64,000 nt of DNA from Clostridiales bacterium (GCA_021201535.1 JAJQEU010000008.1:1-64000); one strand, 5' to 3'; shown: positions 25,055 to 33,935, counted from the first letter of the stretch. Notes: generated from the sequence alone by a model not told the origin. Made by a program: numbers and translations.

Positions 25055-26377
25055 ATGAAAATATTATTTATTTCCCTTGGATGTGATAAGAATCTGGTGG
25101 ATTCCGAATATATGCTCGGGAAGCTGGTAGAGCATCATTATACGATCACGGATGATGAAGCGGAGGCGGATATCATTGTGATCAACAGCTGCTGCTTTAT
25201 CCGCGACGCGAAGGAAGAGAGCATCCGGACGATTCTGGATATGGCGGCCTACCGGACGCAGGGGTCCTGCATGGCGCTGATCGTCTGCGGATGTCTGGCG
25301 CAGCGTTACCGGGAGGAGATCCTGACGGAGATTCCGGAGGTTGACGCGGTTCTGGGCACCAATTCTACCGAACACATCCTGAACGCGGTCACGCGTGTGC
25401 TGGCGGGACAGAAGTACCAGGCTTATGAGGATCTGGCGGGTGTTGAGAAGCATACGGCAAAGCGGAGTGTTTCCACCGGCGGCCACTATGCGCACCTGAA
25501 GATTGCCGAAGGCTGCGATAAGCGCTGTACGTACTGTATCATCCCATCCATCCGCGGTCCGTATCGGAGCGTTCCGATGCACACGCTGCTCACAGAGGCG
25601 AGGGAGCTGGCGGCGCAGGGCGTGAAGGAGCTGATTCTTGTCGCACAGGAGACGACGCTTTACGGTGTGGACCTGTATGGGAAGAAATCACTGCATCTGC
25701 TTTTGAATGAACTGAATAAGATACCCGGACTGTACTGGATCCGTCTGATGTACTGTTATCCGGAGGAGATATATGATGAGCTGATCGAGGCGATCCGGGA
25801 TAATGAAAAGGTCTGTCATTATATCGACATGCCGATGCAGCATATCAATACGTCCATTCTGAAGAAAATGGGACGTCGTACCAGCCGGGAGACACTGGAG
25901 GAGCGGATCACAGCACTCCGAACGGCCATTCCCGACATCGCTCTGCGGACGACGCTGATCTGCGGGTTTCCCGGAGAGACGAAAGAGCAGCATGAGGAGC
26001 TGATGGAGTTCATCAACCGGACTGAATTTGACCGGCTCGGCGCCTTTGAGTTTTCTCCGGAGGAGAATACGCCGGCTGCGGATTATCCGGATCAGGTCGA
26101 CGAGACGACCCGGGCAGAGTGGCAGGCGGATGTCATGGAGCTGCAGGAGGAGATCATCATGGATAAGAATGCCGATATGATCGGCTGTGAACTCCTCGTG
26201 ATGATCGAAGGCAGGGTGGCGGACGAGAGTGCCTATATCGGCAGAAGCTACCGGGACGCGCCGGATATCGACGGATATGTATTTATCAATACCGATCAGG
26301 AGCTGATGAGCGGAGATTTTGCGAAGGTGAAGATCACGGGAGCGTACGAATACGATCTGATCGGGGAACTGATCTGA
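25055..26377 (+). CDS. rimO: Ribosomal protein S12 methylthiotransferase RimO
   Basis: A 440-residue radical-SAM enzyme that adds a methylthio group to the conserved Asp of ribosomal protein S12. The UPF0004 domain has LGCDKNLVDSEYM, NSCCFIRDAKEE and VCGCLAQRY; the radical-SAM cluster is in CDKRCTYCIIPSIRG; the C-terminal TRAM domain follows GRSYRDAPDIDG. Length matches the family. The stop codon sits just inside the first unit of a 42-bp tandem duplication. Confidence 0.96.
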   Translation: MKILFISLGCDKNLVDSEYMLGKLVEHHYTITDDEAEADIIVINSCCFIRDAKEESIRTILDMAAYRTQGSCMALIVCGCLAQRYREEILTEIPEVDAVLGTNSTEHILNAVTRVLAGQKYQAYEDLAGVEKHTAKRSVSTGGHYAHLKIAEGCDKRCTYCIIPSIRGPYRSVPMHTLLTEARELAAQGVKELILVAQETTLYGVDLYGKKSLHLLLNELNKIPGLYWIRLMYCYPEEIYDELIEAIRDNEKVCHYIDMPMQHINTSILKKMGRRTSRETLEERITALRTAIPDIALRTTLICGFPGETKEQHEELMEFINRTEFDRLGAFEFSPEENTPAADYPDQVDETTRAEWQADVMELQEEIIMDKNADMIGCELLVMIEGRVADESAYIGRSYRDAPDIDGYVFINTDQELMSGDFAKVKITGAYEYDLIGELI

Positions 26378-26456
26378 ATGACACCGAAGCCGGACACGGT
26401 CGGTCCCGCCGTCATCTGAAGGATACCGGATCCGGATATGGTCGGTTCCGCTGTCA
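26373..26456 (+). repeat. Two imperfect 42-bp tandem units starting at the rimO stop codon
   Basis: Unit 1 (26373-26414) begins TCTGAATGACACCG and unit 2 (26415-26456) begins TCTGAAGGATACCG; both end GTCGGT(C/T)CCGC(C/T)GTCA. The rimO TGA (26375-26377) is part of unit 1. It fills most of the rimO-pgsA spacer. Confidence 0.75.
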
Positions 26457-26474
26457 TCCGAATGGGAGATAATT

Positions 26475-27041
26475 ATGAATTTACCGAATAAATTAACGAT
26501 GTTTCGTGTGATACTGATTCCGTTTTTTGTGTTTTTCCTTCTGGCGGATATCGGACTCGGAGCGGTGGCTCCGATACTGGCACTGATTATTTTCATCGTT
26601 GCCAGTCTGACGGATATGCTGGACGGAAAGATTGCCCGGAAATATAATCTGGTCACAAATTTCGGAAAGTTTATGGATCCGCTGGCAGATAAGCTGCTGG
26701 TATGCTCCGCACTGATCTGTCTGGTCGAGCTCGAGAAGGTTCCTTCCTGGATCGTGATCATCATTATCGCACGGGAGTTTATTATCAGCGGATTCCGCCT
26801 GATCGCGGCAGACCATCAGATTGTGATCGCTGCAAGCATGTGGGGCAAGTTTAAGACGACCTTCCAGATGGCGGCGATTATTCTGCTGATCCTGGACTGC
26901 GCATGGGCGCTTTCGGTCGGCGGGATCAATATCATCCATGTTCTGGCGGAGATCGCCCTGTATATCGCTCTGGTACTGACGGTGATTTCCCTGATCGACT
27001 ATCTCGCGAAAAACAGAGATGTACTGAAAGAACAGGATTGA
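26475..27041 (+). CDS. pgsA: CDP-diacylglycerol-glycerol-3-phosphate 3-phosphatidyltransferase
   Basis: A 188-residue membrane enzyme that makes phosphatidylglycerophosphate, the first step to phosphatidylglycerol. The CDP-alcohol phosphotransferase motif is clear: DMLDGKIAR, then GKFMDPLADK with the downstream Asp residues. Several hydrophobic helices surround it (VILIPFFVFFLLADIGLG; IVIIIIAREFIISGF). It begins MNLPNKLTMFRV, the usual opening. Confidence 0.95.
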   Translation: MNLPNKLTMFRVILIPFFVFFLLADIGLGAVAPILALIIFIVASLTDMLDGKIARKYNLVTNFGKFMDPLADKLLVCSALICLVELEKVPSWIVIIIIAREFIISGFRLIAADHQIVIAASMWGKFKTTFQMAAIILLILDCAWALSVGGINIIHVLAEIALYIALVLTVISLIDYLAKNRDVLKEQD

Positions 27042-27060
27042 TGATAACAGGAGTATCAGT

Positions 27061-27633
27061 ATGAGGATCATCGGAGGTACGGCCCGCAGCATGCCGCTGA
27101 AGACGGTAAAAGGCACGGATACGAGACCGACGACGGACCGGATCAAGGAAACGCTGTTTAATATGATTCAGAATGAGGTGCCCGGCGCTGTCTTTCTGGA
27201 TCTGTTTGCGGGATCCGGCGGCATCGGACTGGAAGCACTCAGCCGCGGAGCCCGAAAGGCTGTTTTTGTTGACAGCAGCCGGAAAGCGGCGGCCTGTATC
27301 CGGGAGAATATTGCGTTTACAAAATTTCAGGAGCAATCTGAGCTGAAATGCATGGATTTTCTGGCGGCCATGCGTTCGCTTGAGGGGAAATACGTATTTG
27401 ATATAATCTTTGCGGATCCGCCTTACGGGCGCGGTATGGCCGGTGAAGTGCTTTCCTGTCTTAAGGATTCTTCCCTGTATCATGAGGACACGCTGATCAT
27501 TGTGGAGGAATCCCTGGATTTTTCTCCGGAGGATTTATCCGGGAAAGGATTTGAAATTTCCCGGATAAAAATATATAAAACCAATCAGCATATTTTTTTA
27601 AAAAGGGGGACTGGCGTTTACGTCAGACAATAG
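27061..27633 (+). CDS. rsmD: 16S rRNA (guanine(966)-N2)-methyltransferase RsmD
   Basis: A 190-residue methyltransferase. It has [20 protein letters not shown], the SAM site [19 protein letters not shown] and the catalytic motif FADPPYG. The gene is 2 nt from coaD, and rsmD-coaD is a conserved pair in Firmicutes (ylbH-coaD in Bacillus), here followed within about 3 kb by ylbJ. Confidence 0.95.
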   Translation: MRIIGGTARSMPLKTVKGTDTRPTTDRIKETLFNMIQNEVPGAVFLDLFAGSGGIGLEALSRGARKAVFVDSSRKAAACIRENIAFTKFQEQSELKCMDFLAAMRSLEGKYVFDIIFADPPYGRGMAGEVLSCLKDSSLYHEDTLIIVEESLDFSPEDLSGKGFEISRIKIYKTNQHIFLKRGTGVYVRQ

Positions 27634-27635
27634 AA

Positions 27636-28118
27636 ATGAAAAGAGCAATCTATCCGGGAAGCTTTGACCCGCCGACCTTCGGTCATCTGGATATTATTGA
27701 GAGATCATCCAGAATGGTGGACGAGCTGAATGTCGCCGTGTTAAAAAACAATGCAAAAAATCCGTTGTTTTCTGTCGAAGAACGTGTTAGTATGATTAAG
27801 GAACTGACGGCGCATCTTCCGAATGTGACGGTGAGCTCATTTGACGGATTGACGGCTGATTATGCGAGGAGTATCGGTGCGACCATTGTTGTCCGCGGAC
27901 TGCGGGCGGTCACGGATTTTGAGTACGAGCTCCAGATTGCGCAGACCAATCACGTGGTTAACGATCAGGTAGATACGATTTTCCTGACGACCAGTTTGCT
28001 CTATTCCTATCTGAGTTCCACGATTGTGAAGGAAGTGGCTTCCTACGGAGGCGATATTTCCAGGTTTGTACCGGCGTCGGTGATTGATAAGGTTTACCGG
28101 AAGTTTCACATTGAATGA
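27636..28118 (+). CDS. coaD: Phosphopantetheine adenylyltransferase
   Basis: A 160-residue nucleotidyltransferase that joins ATP and 4'-phosphopantetheine to dephospho-CoA. The motif [16 protein letters not shown] includes the T/HxGH signature (TFGH), and the second motif is [13 protein letters not shown]. Start codon ATG 27636 follows the rsmD stop closely, with only a weak ribosome site, so translation is probably coupled. Confidence 0.97.
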   Translation: MKRAIYPGSFDPPTFGHLDIIERSSRMVDELNVAVLKNNAKNPLFSVEERVSMIKELTAHLPNVTVSSFDGLTADYARSIGATIVVRGLRAVTDFEYELQIAQTNHVVNDQVDTIFLTTSLLYSYLSSTIVKEVASYGGDISRFVPASVIDKVYRKFHIE

Positions 28119-28130
28119 TGATAACGATCC

Positions 28131-28171
28131 GGGACGGTACTTTGCACCTGCTGCGAAGTCCGCATGATGAC
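28131..28171 (+). repeat. GGACAG-type hairpin repeat, copy 1 (after coaD)
   Basis: GGGACGGTACTTTGCAC, a CTG turn and GCGAAGTCCGC form an imperfect hairpin followed by ATGATGAC. The same layout follows recU's neighbour (33777), hisG (36719) and hisD (38231). Confidence 0.6.
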
Positions 28172-28221
28172 GCTTTGTTCCGGTGCAGCCGTGGAACCGT
28201 AAAAAAGACAGCTATCATTTG

Positions 28222-28386
28222 CTATGAAAGTGTCGTGAATAGACAGACAGATGGGCATGCTTGCATGACCAGATGGCTGGATATTCGACGACCAGGACGG
28301 TATGAGCAAGTAGGGCGATTAGCCCGGATTGCGAATACCGGCGACGATTGCGGGAGCACGAAGTGCGGAGCAATCGACTTTCATAG
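28222..28386 (+). repeat. 165-bp structured repeat, copy 1 (coaD to coiled-coil gene spacer)
   Basis: It begins CTATGAAAGTGTCGT and ends CAATCGACTTTCATAG, so the ends pair (CTATGAAAGT with ACTTTCATAG). Inside are three hairpins: GTCGT..AATA with TATTCGACGAC around CATGCTTGCATG; GCAA...GGGC-gatta-GCCC...TTGC; and CGATTGC..CAC-gaa-GTG..GCAATCG. The copy at 58795-58958 is about 90% identical, and several differences fall on both sides of a stem and keep pairing. No protein frame is shared between copies. It is best read as a structured RNA or DNA element. Confidence 0.8.
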
Positions 28387-28461
28387 ATGTTGGCGCGCTG
28401 CGACAGCAGCGCATGGAAGTTTTATATATAGACAGATTGCGAAGAGAAAGGAGTTTTTCAT

Positions 28462-29070
28462 ATGAACAGCCGTTTAGAACAGATCATTGCGGAGATCGAG
28501 GAATACATAGACAACTGCAAGCCGCAGGCTCTCTCGAAGGGGAAGATCGTGGTCGACAGAGAAGAGATTATGGAGCTCTTGACGGAGCTGCGTCTGAAGA
28601 CGCCGGAGGAGATCAAGCGCTATCAGAAGATCATCGCAAACAAGGATGCGATTCTCTCGGACGCGCAGACGAAAGCGGACGAGATCCTCGCACAGGCAAA
28701 GATTCAGACGAGTGAGCTGATCAGTGAGCATCAGATCATGCAGCAGGCGTATGCGCAGGCAAATGAGGTTGTCTCCATAGCGACGAACCAGGCACAGGAG
28801 ATTCTGGACAAGGCGACCGAGGATGCCAACGCGATCCGTACCGCTTCCATTGAGTATACAGACAATCTCCTGAGCAATATGGAGAATATCATGGTCCATG
28901 CGATCGATTCCTCCAGGGAAAAATACGACGGTCTGTTGTCCTCGCTTCAGAATTGTTATGAAATCGTAAAGGCGAACCGGAATGAACTGTCTCCTTCCAC
29001 GGAGGATGCGGCGGATGACACCGAGACATCTTCGCAGGAGTCGAAGCCGGAGGAGATCGATCTGATCTGA
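28462..29070 (+). CDS. Coiled-coil protein (ATP synthase subunit H/DivIVA-like), function unknown
   Basis: A 202-residue, soluble, almost wholly helical protein. Residues about 60-130 form a long coiled coil rich in Ala, Gln and Glu (ADEILAQAKIQTSEL; TNQAQEILDKATEDANAI), and the last 30 residues are acidic and Ser/Thr rich. Similar proteins downstream of coaD in Lachnospiraceae are annotated as vacuolar-type ATPase subunit H-like or cell-division proteins by coiled-coil similarity only. AGGAG precedes ATG 28462. The 343-bp spacer before it holds two structured repeats and a further GCGCTG/CAGCGC hairpin near 28392-28413. Confidence 0.75.
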   Translation: MNSRLEQIIAEIEEYIDNCKPQALSKGKIVVDREEIMELLTELRLKTPEEIKRYQKIIANKDAILSDAQTKADEILAQAKIQTSELISEHQIMQQAYAQANEVVSIATNQAQEILDKATEDANAIRTASIEYTDNLLSNMENIMVHAIDSSREKYDGLLSSLQNCYEIVKANRNELSPSTEDAADDTETSSQESKPEEIDLI

Positions 29071-29092
29071 CGCCCTGCAGTTTTTCTCAGTT

Positions 29093-29241
29093 ATGGCGGA
29101 TACGGGACAGTTCTGTCGTTATGCAGTCTGTCTCTTTTGTGGCGGACATGTGACAGTTCCTTATGCAGTCCTTCCCTTTTATAGCGGACATGTGACAGTT
29201 CCTTATGCAGTCCTTCCCTCTTGTGGCAGACACAGGACAGC
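29093..29241 (+). repeat. 42-bp tandem repeat, about 3.5 units, between convergent genes
   Basis: Units starting (G/A)T(G/A)GCGGACAT followed by GTGACAGTTCCTTATGCAG begin at 29139 and 29181, with a diverged unit at 29093 and a partial one at 29223. Two units are nearly identical. They lie between the coiled-coil gene and the end of ylbJ and could vary in number between strains. Confidence 0.8.
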
Positions 29242-29260
29242 GATTTTTCCAGAGGAGCCG

Positions 29261-30268
29261 TTACGAGACAGAGATCGCTATCAGAAAAAGGAACGCCATG
29301 CCGCACAGACTGCAGAGCAGTTTGAAACAGATATAGTTTTTCATACATATGCCGGTGGATCGCATCATGGACCGGGTCTGGCTCAGTCCGGACAGCCCGC
29401 CGAAGTTGACAATGCCCACGGCGAGAACGGCCCGGACTGCGGTGTCGGCCGGCAGCAGGCGGATCTGCTGTATGCCGTTTGTGATCTCGATGGCGCCGAT
29501 GCAGATACAGTGAAGGATATCATCGGACAGCGGCAGCTGCCGGATCATATCCGCGAGCAGCGCGGACAGCATGATATATCCCGCGAGTTTTATCATGGTT
29601 GAAAAACCGTCCATAATACCGGCATCCATGATCTCCATATTTATTTGAGATCCGGGTGCCTTTTTTGTGTTTTCGGGGATAGTCTGTATGCCGCCTGATA
29701 CAGATGTTTTTCCGGGTTTTATATAGTTTCTCTTCCCGCCTGAGCAGCTTTCGAGAGCCTTTTCTTCAGAGGGAAAACGCATCAGCCACAGCCGCCCGAG
29801 GAGAATCGGCGGCAGATAACAGGCCGCAAAGAAATACACAGCCGGAAGCTGTCCGTCGAATGCAGTCTGATACAGGAAGTTATAAATAAAAGCCGGTCCG
29901 AAATTGTTGCTGATCGAGCTGGCGATCTCCGCTTCCTTCGGTGAAATCTTACCTTCCCGGCAGAGATCGGCGCAGATCTTGCTCCCGAGAGGAAATCCGA
30001 ACAGAAATCCGGCGAGGAGCGGATAGATCAGGGGACTGCGGACCGGATAGATCCGCCGGAAAGCCGGATGCAGCCATGCAAAGAAGCGGTCGTAGATACC
30101 GGTTCGGATGATGATATTTGAAAAGATGCTGAAGGGCAGCAGAGTGGGCAGGATGGAGCGATACCAGAGTGTCAGGCCATCTGAGACAGACGCAGCCATA
30201 TCGGCCGGGAACAGCAGGCAGTACAGGATGATCAATGCAAGCAGAAGAGGAATGATTTTCTTTTTCAT
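29261..30268 (-). CDS. ylbJ: Sporulation integral membrane protein YlbJ
   Basis: A 335-residue polytopic protein with a nucleoside-recognition (Gate) type fold. It opens MKKKIIPLLLALIILYCLLFP and has LTLWYRSILPTLLPFSIFSN, FLFGFPLGSKICADL and SSISNNFGPAFIYNF, all typical of YlbJ. In Bacillus it is made in the mother cell and is needed for heat-resistant spores. Here it is on the minus strand, opposite to rsmD-coaD, whereas in Bacillus they run together. Between about 180 and 215 is a variable linker (KTSVSGGIQTIPENT). Confidence 0.9.
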   Translation of the reverse strand: MKKKIIPLLLALIILYCLLFPADMAASVSDGLTLWYRSILPTLLPFSIFSNIIIRTGIYDRFFAWLHPAFRRIYPVRSPLIYPLLAGFLFGFPLGSKICADLCREGKISPKEAEIASSISNNFGPAFIYNFLYQTAFDGQLPAVYFFAACYLPPILLGRLWLMRFPSEEKALESCSGGKRNYIKPGKTSVSGGIQTIPENTKKAPGSQINMEIMDAGIMDGFSTMIKLAGYIMLSALLADMIRQLPLSDDILHCICIGAIEITNGIQQIRLLPADTAVRAVLAVGIVNFGGLSGLSQTRSMMRSTGICMKNYICFKLLCSLCGMAFLFLIAISVS

Positions 30269-30320
30269 ACTGAATTATATTTTGCGTAAAATAAATTGAT
30301 GCAGGATTGATGGAAAAAGC

Positions 30321-30962
30321 ATGAAAAAGAAATGTGTTCATATCTGTCTGCTCGCCCTGATTCCGGTTATCCTGACCGACTGGTTTCTTCTTGCGCGGAT
30401 GGAACGATCTTCGGCGGGCGAAAAGACAGCCGGCATCGGAAATGAGATGCTGATTACGGATGAGGTGCGGTGTTTCCCGATCGCCGTCAGCTCAGATGAT
30501 GCGCTCTCTTTTGATTTTGCGGATTCCTGGATGGCGGAGCGCACCTACGGCGGAGAACGCAGCCATGAGGGGTGTGATATTATCACGTCAGCGGACGTCC
30601 GGGGCATCTATCCGGTCGTCAGTATGACGGACGGCGTGGTCGAATCGATTGGCTGGCTTTCGCTCGGCGGCTACCGGATCGGGATCCGCTCGCCGGGAGG
30701 TATCTAATATTATTATGCACACATGGAATCCTATGCGGCGGATCTGACGGAGGGTCAGCAGGTTCTCGCGGGACAGTTTCTCGGATTTGTCGGTGACAGC
30801 GGCTATGGGGATGAGGGGACCGTCGGGCAGTTTGCGGTGCATCTTCATATCGGGATCTATGTGCCGGACGCGGACGGGGAGGATACCGCGGTCAACCCTT
30901 TTCCTTATCTGGAAGAAGTGCGGGACTCTGTGGTACACGCGGATTATGCCGGTCTGTACTGA
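30321..30962 (+). pseudogene. M23 family metallopeptidase interrupted by one in-frame TAA
   Basis: The first part (30321-30704) encodes a membrane-anchored protein: a hydrophobic N-terminus (CLLALIPVILTDWFLLA), then ERSHEGCDI, the HxxxD zinc ligand motif. TAA at 30705-30707 interrupts the frame after SPGGI; the same frame resumes as YYYAHMESYAADLTEGQQV and ends with the HLHIG (HxH) motif. Family members read through here as a tyrosine-rich strand, so TAA replaces a sense codon, probably Tyr. LytM-type proteins of this layout act in cell wall remodelling or at the forespore membrane. Sequencing error cannot be excluded. Confidence 0.8.
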
Positions 30963-30996
30963 TATGAAATGACACAGCAGATAAAAGGTCAGGGAT

Positions 30997-31698
30997 ATGA
31001 TAACTATGAATTTACAGAACGATTGTTTGCGTAACAACCATTTGCTGGAGCATATGCTGGAAAACACAGAGGCTGTGATTTTTGATCTTGACGGGACGCT
31101 GGCAGACTCCATGTGGGTCTGGTCGGAGATCGACCGTGATTTTTTCCGCAGTCATCAGATCGACTTCCCGGATTACTTAAACAGTGAGATCGAGGGAATG
31201 GGATTCACGGAGACTGCACAGTTTTTTGTGGATCATTTTCCGCTGGAAGAGAGCGTGGAGGAGATCAAACAGCTTTGGAACGATATGGCGCTGGAAAAAT
31301 ACCGGACAAAGGTTCCCTTAAAGCCGGGAGCGGGGGAGTTTCTCAAAGAGCTGAAGCTGAGAGACATTCGGACCGGGATCGCGACCAGCAATTCCCTGCT
31401 TCTGGTGGAGACTTTTCTGGAATCAAAGGGGATTCGGGCCTCGTTTGACGCGATCACAACGGTCTGCGATGTGAGCAGAGGGAAGCCTGCGCCGGATGTG
31501 TATCTCGCCACGGCGGAAAAGCTGCACACGGATCCGTCACATTGTCTGGTGTTTGAGGACATTCCCATGGGTATTCTGGCCGGGATCAACGCAGGCATGC
31601 GGGTCTGTGCGCTGGAAGATGAGTATTCCGCTGCGCAGAGAGAAGAAAAACGGCGTCTGACACATTATTACATAGAGGATTTCAGGGAACTGCTGTGA
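30997..31698 (+). CDS. HAD family phosphatase (beta-phosphoglucomutase-like)
   Basis: A 233-residue hydrolase. Motif I is VIFDLDGTLADS, motif II IATSN, and motif III/IV is GKPAPDVYL with VFEDIPMGILAG. A four-helix cap is inserted after motif I, as in the HAD-IA subclass that includes beta-phosphoglucomutase and many small sugar phosphatases. The substrate cannot be named. The exact start is uncertain: the first 20 residues (MITMNLQNDCLRNNHLLEHM) are less conserved in style. Confidence 0.88.
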   Translation: MITMNLQNDCLRNNHLLEHMLENTEAVIFDLDGTLADSMWVWSEIDRDFFRSHQIDFPDYLNSEIEGMGFTETAQFFVDHFPLEESVEEIKQLWNDMALEKYRTKVPLKPGAGEFLKELKLRDIRTGIATSNSLLLVETFLESKGIRASFDAITTVCDVSRGKPAPDVYLATAEKLHTDPSHCLVFEDIPMGILAGINAGMRVCALEDEYSAAQREEKRRLTHYYIEDFRELL

Positions 31699-31763
31699 AA
31701 CTGCCGTCTCCCCGGCCTTCCTGTTTCCGGCAGCGGTGTGCCGGCATCGCACAGAGAATATAA

Positions 31764-32933
31764 ATGAAAGAATTTGTGATATCAGAAAAAGAATACGGAC
31801 AGCGGCTGGACAAATATCTGTTTAAGGTACTGGATCGGGCGCCGGCCGGTTTTATCTATAAAATGCTGCGAAAAAAGAATATCGTCCTGAATGACCGGAA
31901 GGCTACCGGGAAGGAGATCATACAGGATAGGGATCACGTCAGAATCTACCTCTCCGACGAAACCTTCGCAAAGTTTGCGTCGCTTCTGCCGGATGCTTCT
32001 GCCGGACATTCGGAGGCGGATTCTCCGCCGCGGAGTAAAAGCTATCCGGCTTTTTCTTCGGGTGATCCGGGAGCCCTGTCCGAAGGTGCGTCGGGAAGGT
32101 TGGCCGCGGGCAAAACTCCGGCGATTGATATCGTTTATGAGGATGCGGACATTCTTGTGATCAACAAGCCGGCCGGACTGCTTTCTCAGAAAGCGTCGCC
32201 CGGTGATGATTCCGCCAATGACCGCATTCTCTCGTATCTGCTTTCGAGCGGCCAGCTGACCGAAGCGGAGCTTCGCACCTTTCATCCGTCCATCTGCAAC
32301 CGCCTGGATCGGAACACGTCGGGCCTGCTGATTGCGGGGAAGACCGTGCGGGGACTGCAGCAGATGGGAGAACAGCTGAAAGACCGTTCTGTTCAGAAGT
32401 ATTATCGGGCGCTGGTGCGGGGGCGGGTGGCGGAGCCGCGGCATCTGTGCGGTTATCTGGTAAAGGATCACCGGACGAACCGGGTGGAAGTCACCCCCGT
32501 CGTCTCGTGCGCTGATGCCGCAAAGACAGAGTCATGCGCTGACGTCGGACAGACAGAGTCGCATTTCGATGTCAGTCAGACACTGCCGCCTTCGGATGAC
32601 GTTCAGACGGATTTGTTTCCGGTAGGCAGCCGGATTGAGACTGCGTACAGGCCGGTGGATTACTTTGGAAACGCGACTTTGCTGGAGGTGTATCTGATTA
32701 CCGGCAGATCCCATCAGATCCGGGCGCATCTGGCATCGGTCGGACATCCTGTTCTGGGCGATGCGAAGTATGGAGATGCTTCCGTCAACCGCAGACTGTA
32801 CCGTGCGACTGGGGTTCGCGGCCAGCTTTTGCACGCCTGCCGCATGGAACTGGCGGACGGACGGATTCTGGAGGCCGGTGAGCCGGATACATTCCGCAGG
32901 GCGGAACGGTGGCTGAGCAAAGCGTCAGATTGA
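31764..32933 (+). CDS. RluA family pseudouridine synthase with S4 domain
   Basis: A 389-residue enzyme that isomerises uridines in 23S rRNA or tRNA. The N-terminal S4 RNA-binding domain covers about 1-75 (YGQRLDKYLFKVL), and the catalytic Asp is in CNRLDRNTSGLLIAGK. Other motifs are VINKPAGLLSQ and GRSHQIRAHLASVGHPVLGD. Two low-complexity inserts are unusual: a Ser/Gly-rich one at about 88-125 and repeats of CAD(A/V)..TES near 250-285. Target site unknown. Confidence 0.92.
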   Translation: MKEFVISEKEYGQRLDKYLFKVLDRAPAGFIYKMLRKKNIVLNDRKATGKEIIQDRDHVRIYLSDETFAKFASLLPDASAGHSEADSPPRSKSYPAFSSGDPGALSEGASGRLAAGKTPAIDIVYEDADILVINKPAGLLSQKASPGDDSANDRILSYLLSSGQLTEAELRTFHPSICNRLDRNTSGLLIAGKTVRGLQQMGEQLKDRSVQKYYRALVRGRVAEPRHLCGYLVKDHRTNRVEVTPVVSCADAAKTESCADVGQTESHFDVSQTLPPSDDVQTDLFPVGSRIETAYRPVDYFGNATLLEVYLITGRSHQIRAHLASVGHPVLGDAKYGDASVNRRLYRATGVRGQLLHACRMELADGRILEAGEPDTFRRAERWLSKASD

Positions 32934-32999
32934 TGTGCTGAAATCCTTATAATCCGTAATCGAAACAGATGATGCGTGCGGACACACGGGGAATGATAT

Positions 33000-33027
33000 A
33001 CAGGAAATGACGTAAGTCGTTTTCTGT
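33000..33027 (+). repeat. GGAAACGA-type hairpin repeat, copy 2
   Basis: ACAGGAAATGAC, loop GTAA, GTCGTTTTCTGT. All 12 positions pair if two G-U pairs are allowed, which favours an RNA hairpin. It lies 29 nt before the phosphatase start codon. Confidence 0.75.
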
Positions 33028-33055
33028 ATATACCGTAGAAAACGGAGAGACGACA

Positions 33056-33721
33056 ATGTATATTTACATTATGAGACACGGAGAGACATTCTGGAATAAG
33101 GAAGGCCGGATACAGGGGTCGTCGGATATTGAGCTGACCGACTTCGGTGTGGAGCTGGCGGAGCTTTCCGCGGAGGGTTTTTATCGGGACGGGATCCGGT
33201 TTGACCGCATTTACACCAGCCCGTTTGTCCGCGCGAGGAAGACAGCGCGGCTGATTGCGGACAAAAACAGGAGCGGGACAGCGCCGGAGCCGTTTTTTAT
33301 GGTGGACGACCGTCTCCGGGAAATGTGTTTCGGAAAATACGAAGGTTTAAAGCTAGCCCTGCTGAAGGATTATGATGAGAATATCGTCAACTGTTTTTCG
33401 CACCCCGATCGCTACATACCGGATGAGACCGGCGAGAGTTATGAGGAGCTGTTCGCGCGCATCGATGACTTTATGACGCGGGAGCTGCTGCCGCTGGAGC
33501 AGCATCCGACGCTGCAAAACGTACTCGTCTTATGTCACGGGACCGTGATCCGGGCGTTTCTGCAGCGAATCGATCAGTTTGACATGGAGGATTTCTGGAA
33601 TGTCCGTCAGCCGAACTGTTCCATCAATAAAATCGAACTGCGGGACGGCACGTTTACGTCCATACAGAAACAGATTCTGTATTATGAATCCGAGGAACTG
33701 CTGCATCGCGGCATCTTATGA
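33056..33721 (+). CDS. Histidine phosphatase family protein (phosphoglycerate mutase-like)
   Basis: A 221-residue protein with the RHG motif at its start (YIMRHGETFWN) and the second His in VLCHGTVIRAF. Glu is in REMCFGKYEG. This fold removes phosphate from varied small molecules; the substrate is unknown. GGAGAG precedes ATG 33056, which lies just downstream of a hairpin repeat. Confidence 0.9.
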   Translation: MYIYIMRHGETFWNKEGRIQGSSDIELTDFGVELAELSAEGFYRDGIRFDRIYTSPFVRARKTARLIADKNRSGTAPEPFFMVDDRLREMCFGKYEGLKLALLKDYDENIVNCFSHPDRYIPDETGESYEELFARIDDFMTRELLPLEQHPTLQNVLVLCHGTVIRAFLQRIDQFDMEDFWNVRQPNCSINKIELRDGTFTSIQKQILYYESEELLHRGIL

Positions 33722-33776
33722 AGATGAGGAGGATTTCGCAGGTATCACAGGTCTCGGAGGATGACAGATGGACCGT

Positions 33777-33822
33777 AACTATTCAGGACAGTGCCTCGCT
33801 TTCGATGCGGAGTACTTATGAA
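33777..33822 (+). repeat. GGACAG-type hairpin repeat, copy 2
   Basis: TAACTATTCAGGACAGTGCC, then a CTCGC/GCGGAG hairpin and TACTTATGA. The flank ACTATTCAGGACAG is identical to that of the copy at 36719. It lies downstream of the histidine phosphatase gene. Confidence 0.65.
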
Positions 33823-33841
33823 AACGAAACTGTGATGGTCT

Positions 33842-33930
33842 TATAGTAAACGTCAAAAATATTTGCCGTTCACTATAAATGTTATGCACATGATCGCGCA
33901 AGGAATGGCTGCTTACGCAGCCCGCGATCG
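33842..33930 (+). other. Two further hairpins in the phosphatase-recU spacer
   Basis: TATAGTAAACG pairs with CGTTCACTATA (one mismatch, 33842-33879), and GATCGCG...GGCTGC pairs with GCAGCC..CGCGATC (33892-33929). Together with the repeats on either side, most of this 281-bp spacer is base-paired. No gene is seen. Confidence 0.55.
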
Positions 33931-33935
33931 GCGCA

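Noticed and set aside
28115-28465. Plus-strand frame across the 165-bp repeat at 28222
   Set aside because: The two repeat copies do not keep the same reading frame and changes follow base pairing, not codons.
29092-29241. CRISPR array
   Set aside because: Adjacent identical 42-bp units without unique spacers; no cas genes.
29091-29348. Minus-strand frame with 14-residue repeats at the end of ylbJ
   Set aside because: It is a consequence of the 42-bp tandem repeat and overlaps ylbJ; no ribosome site.
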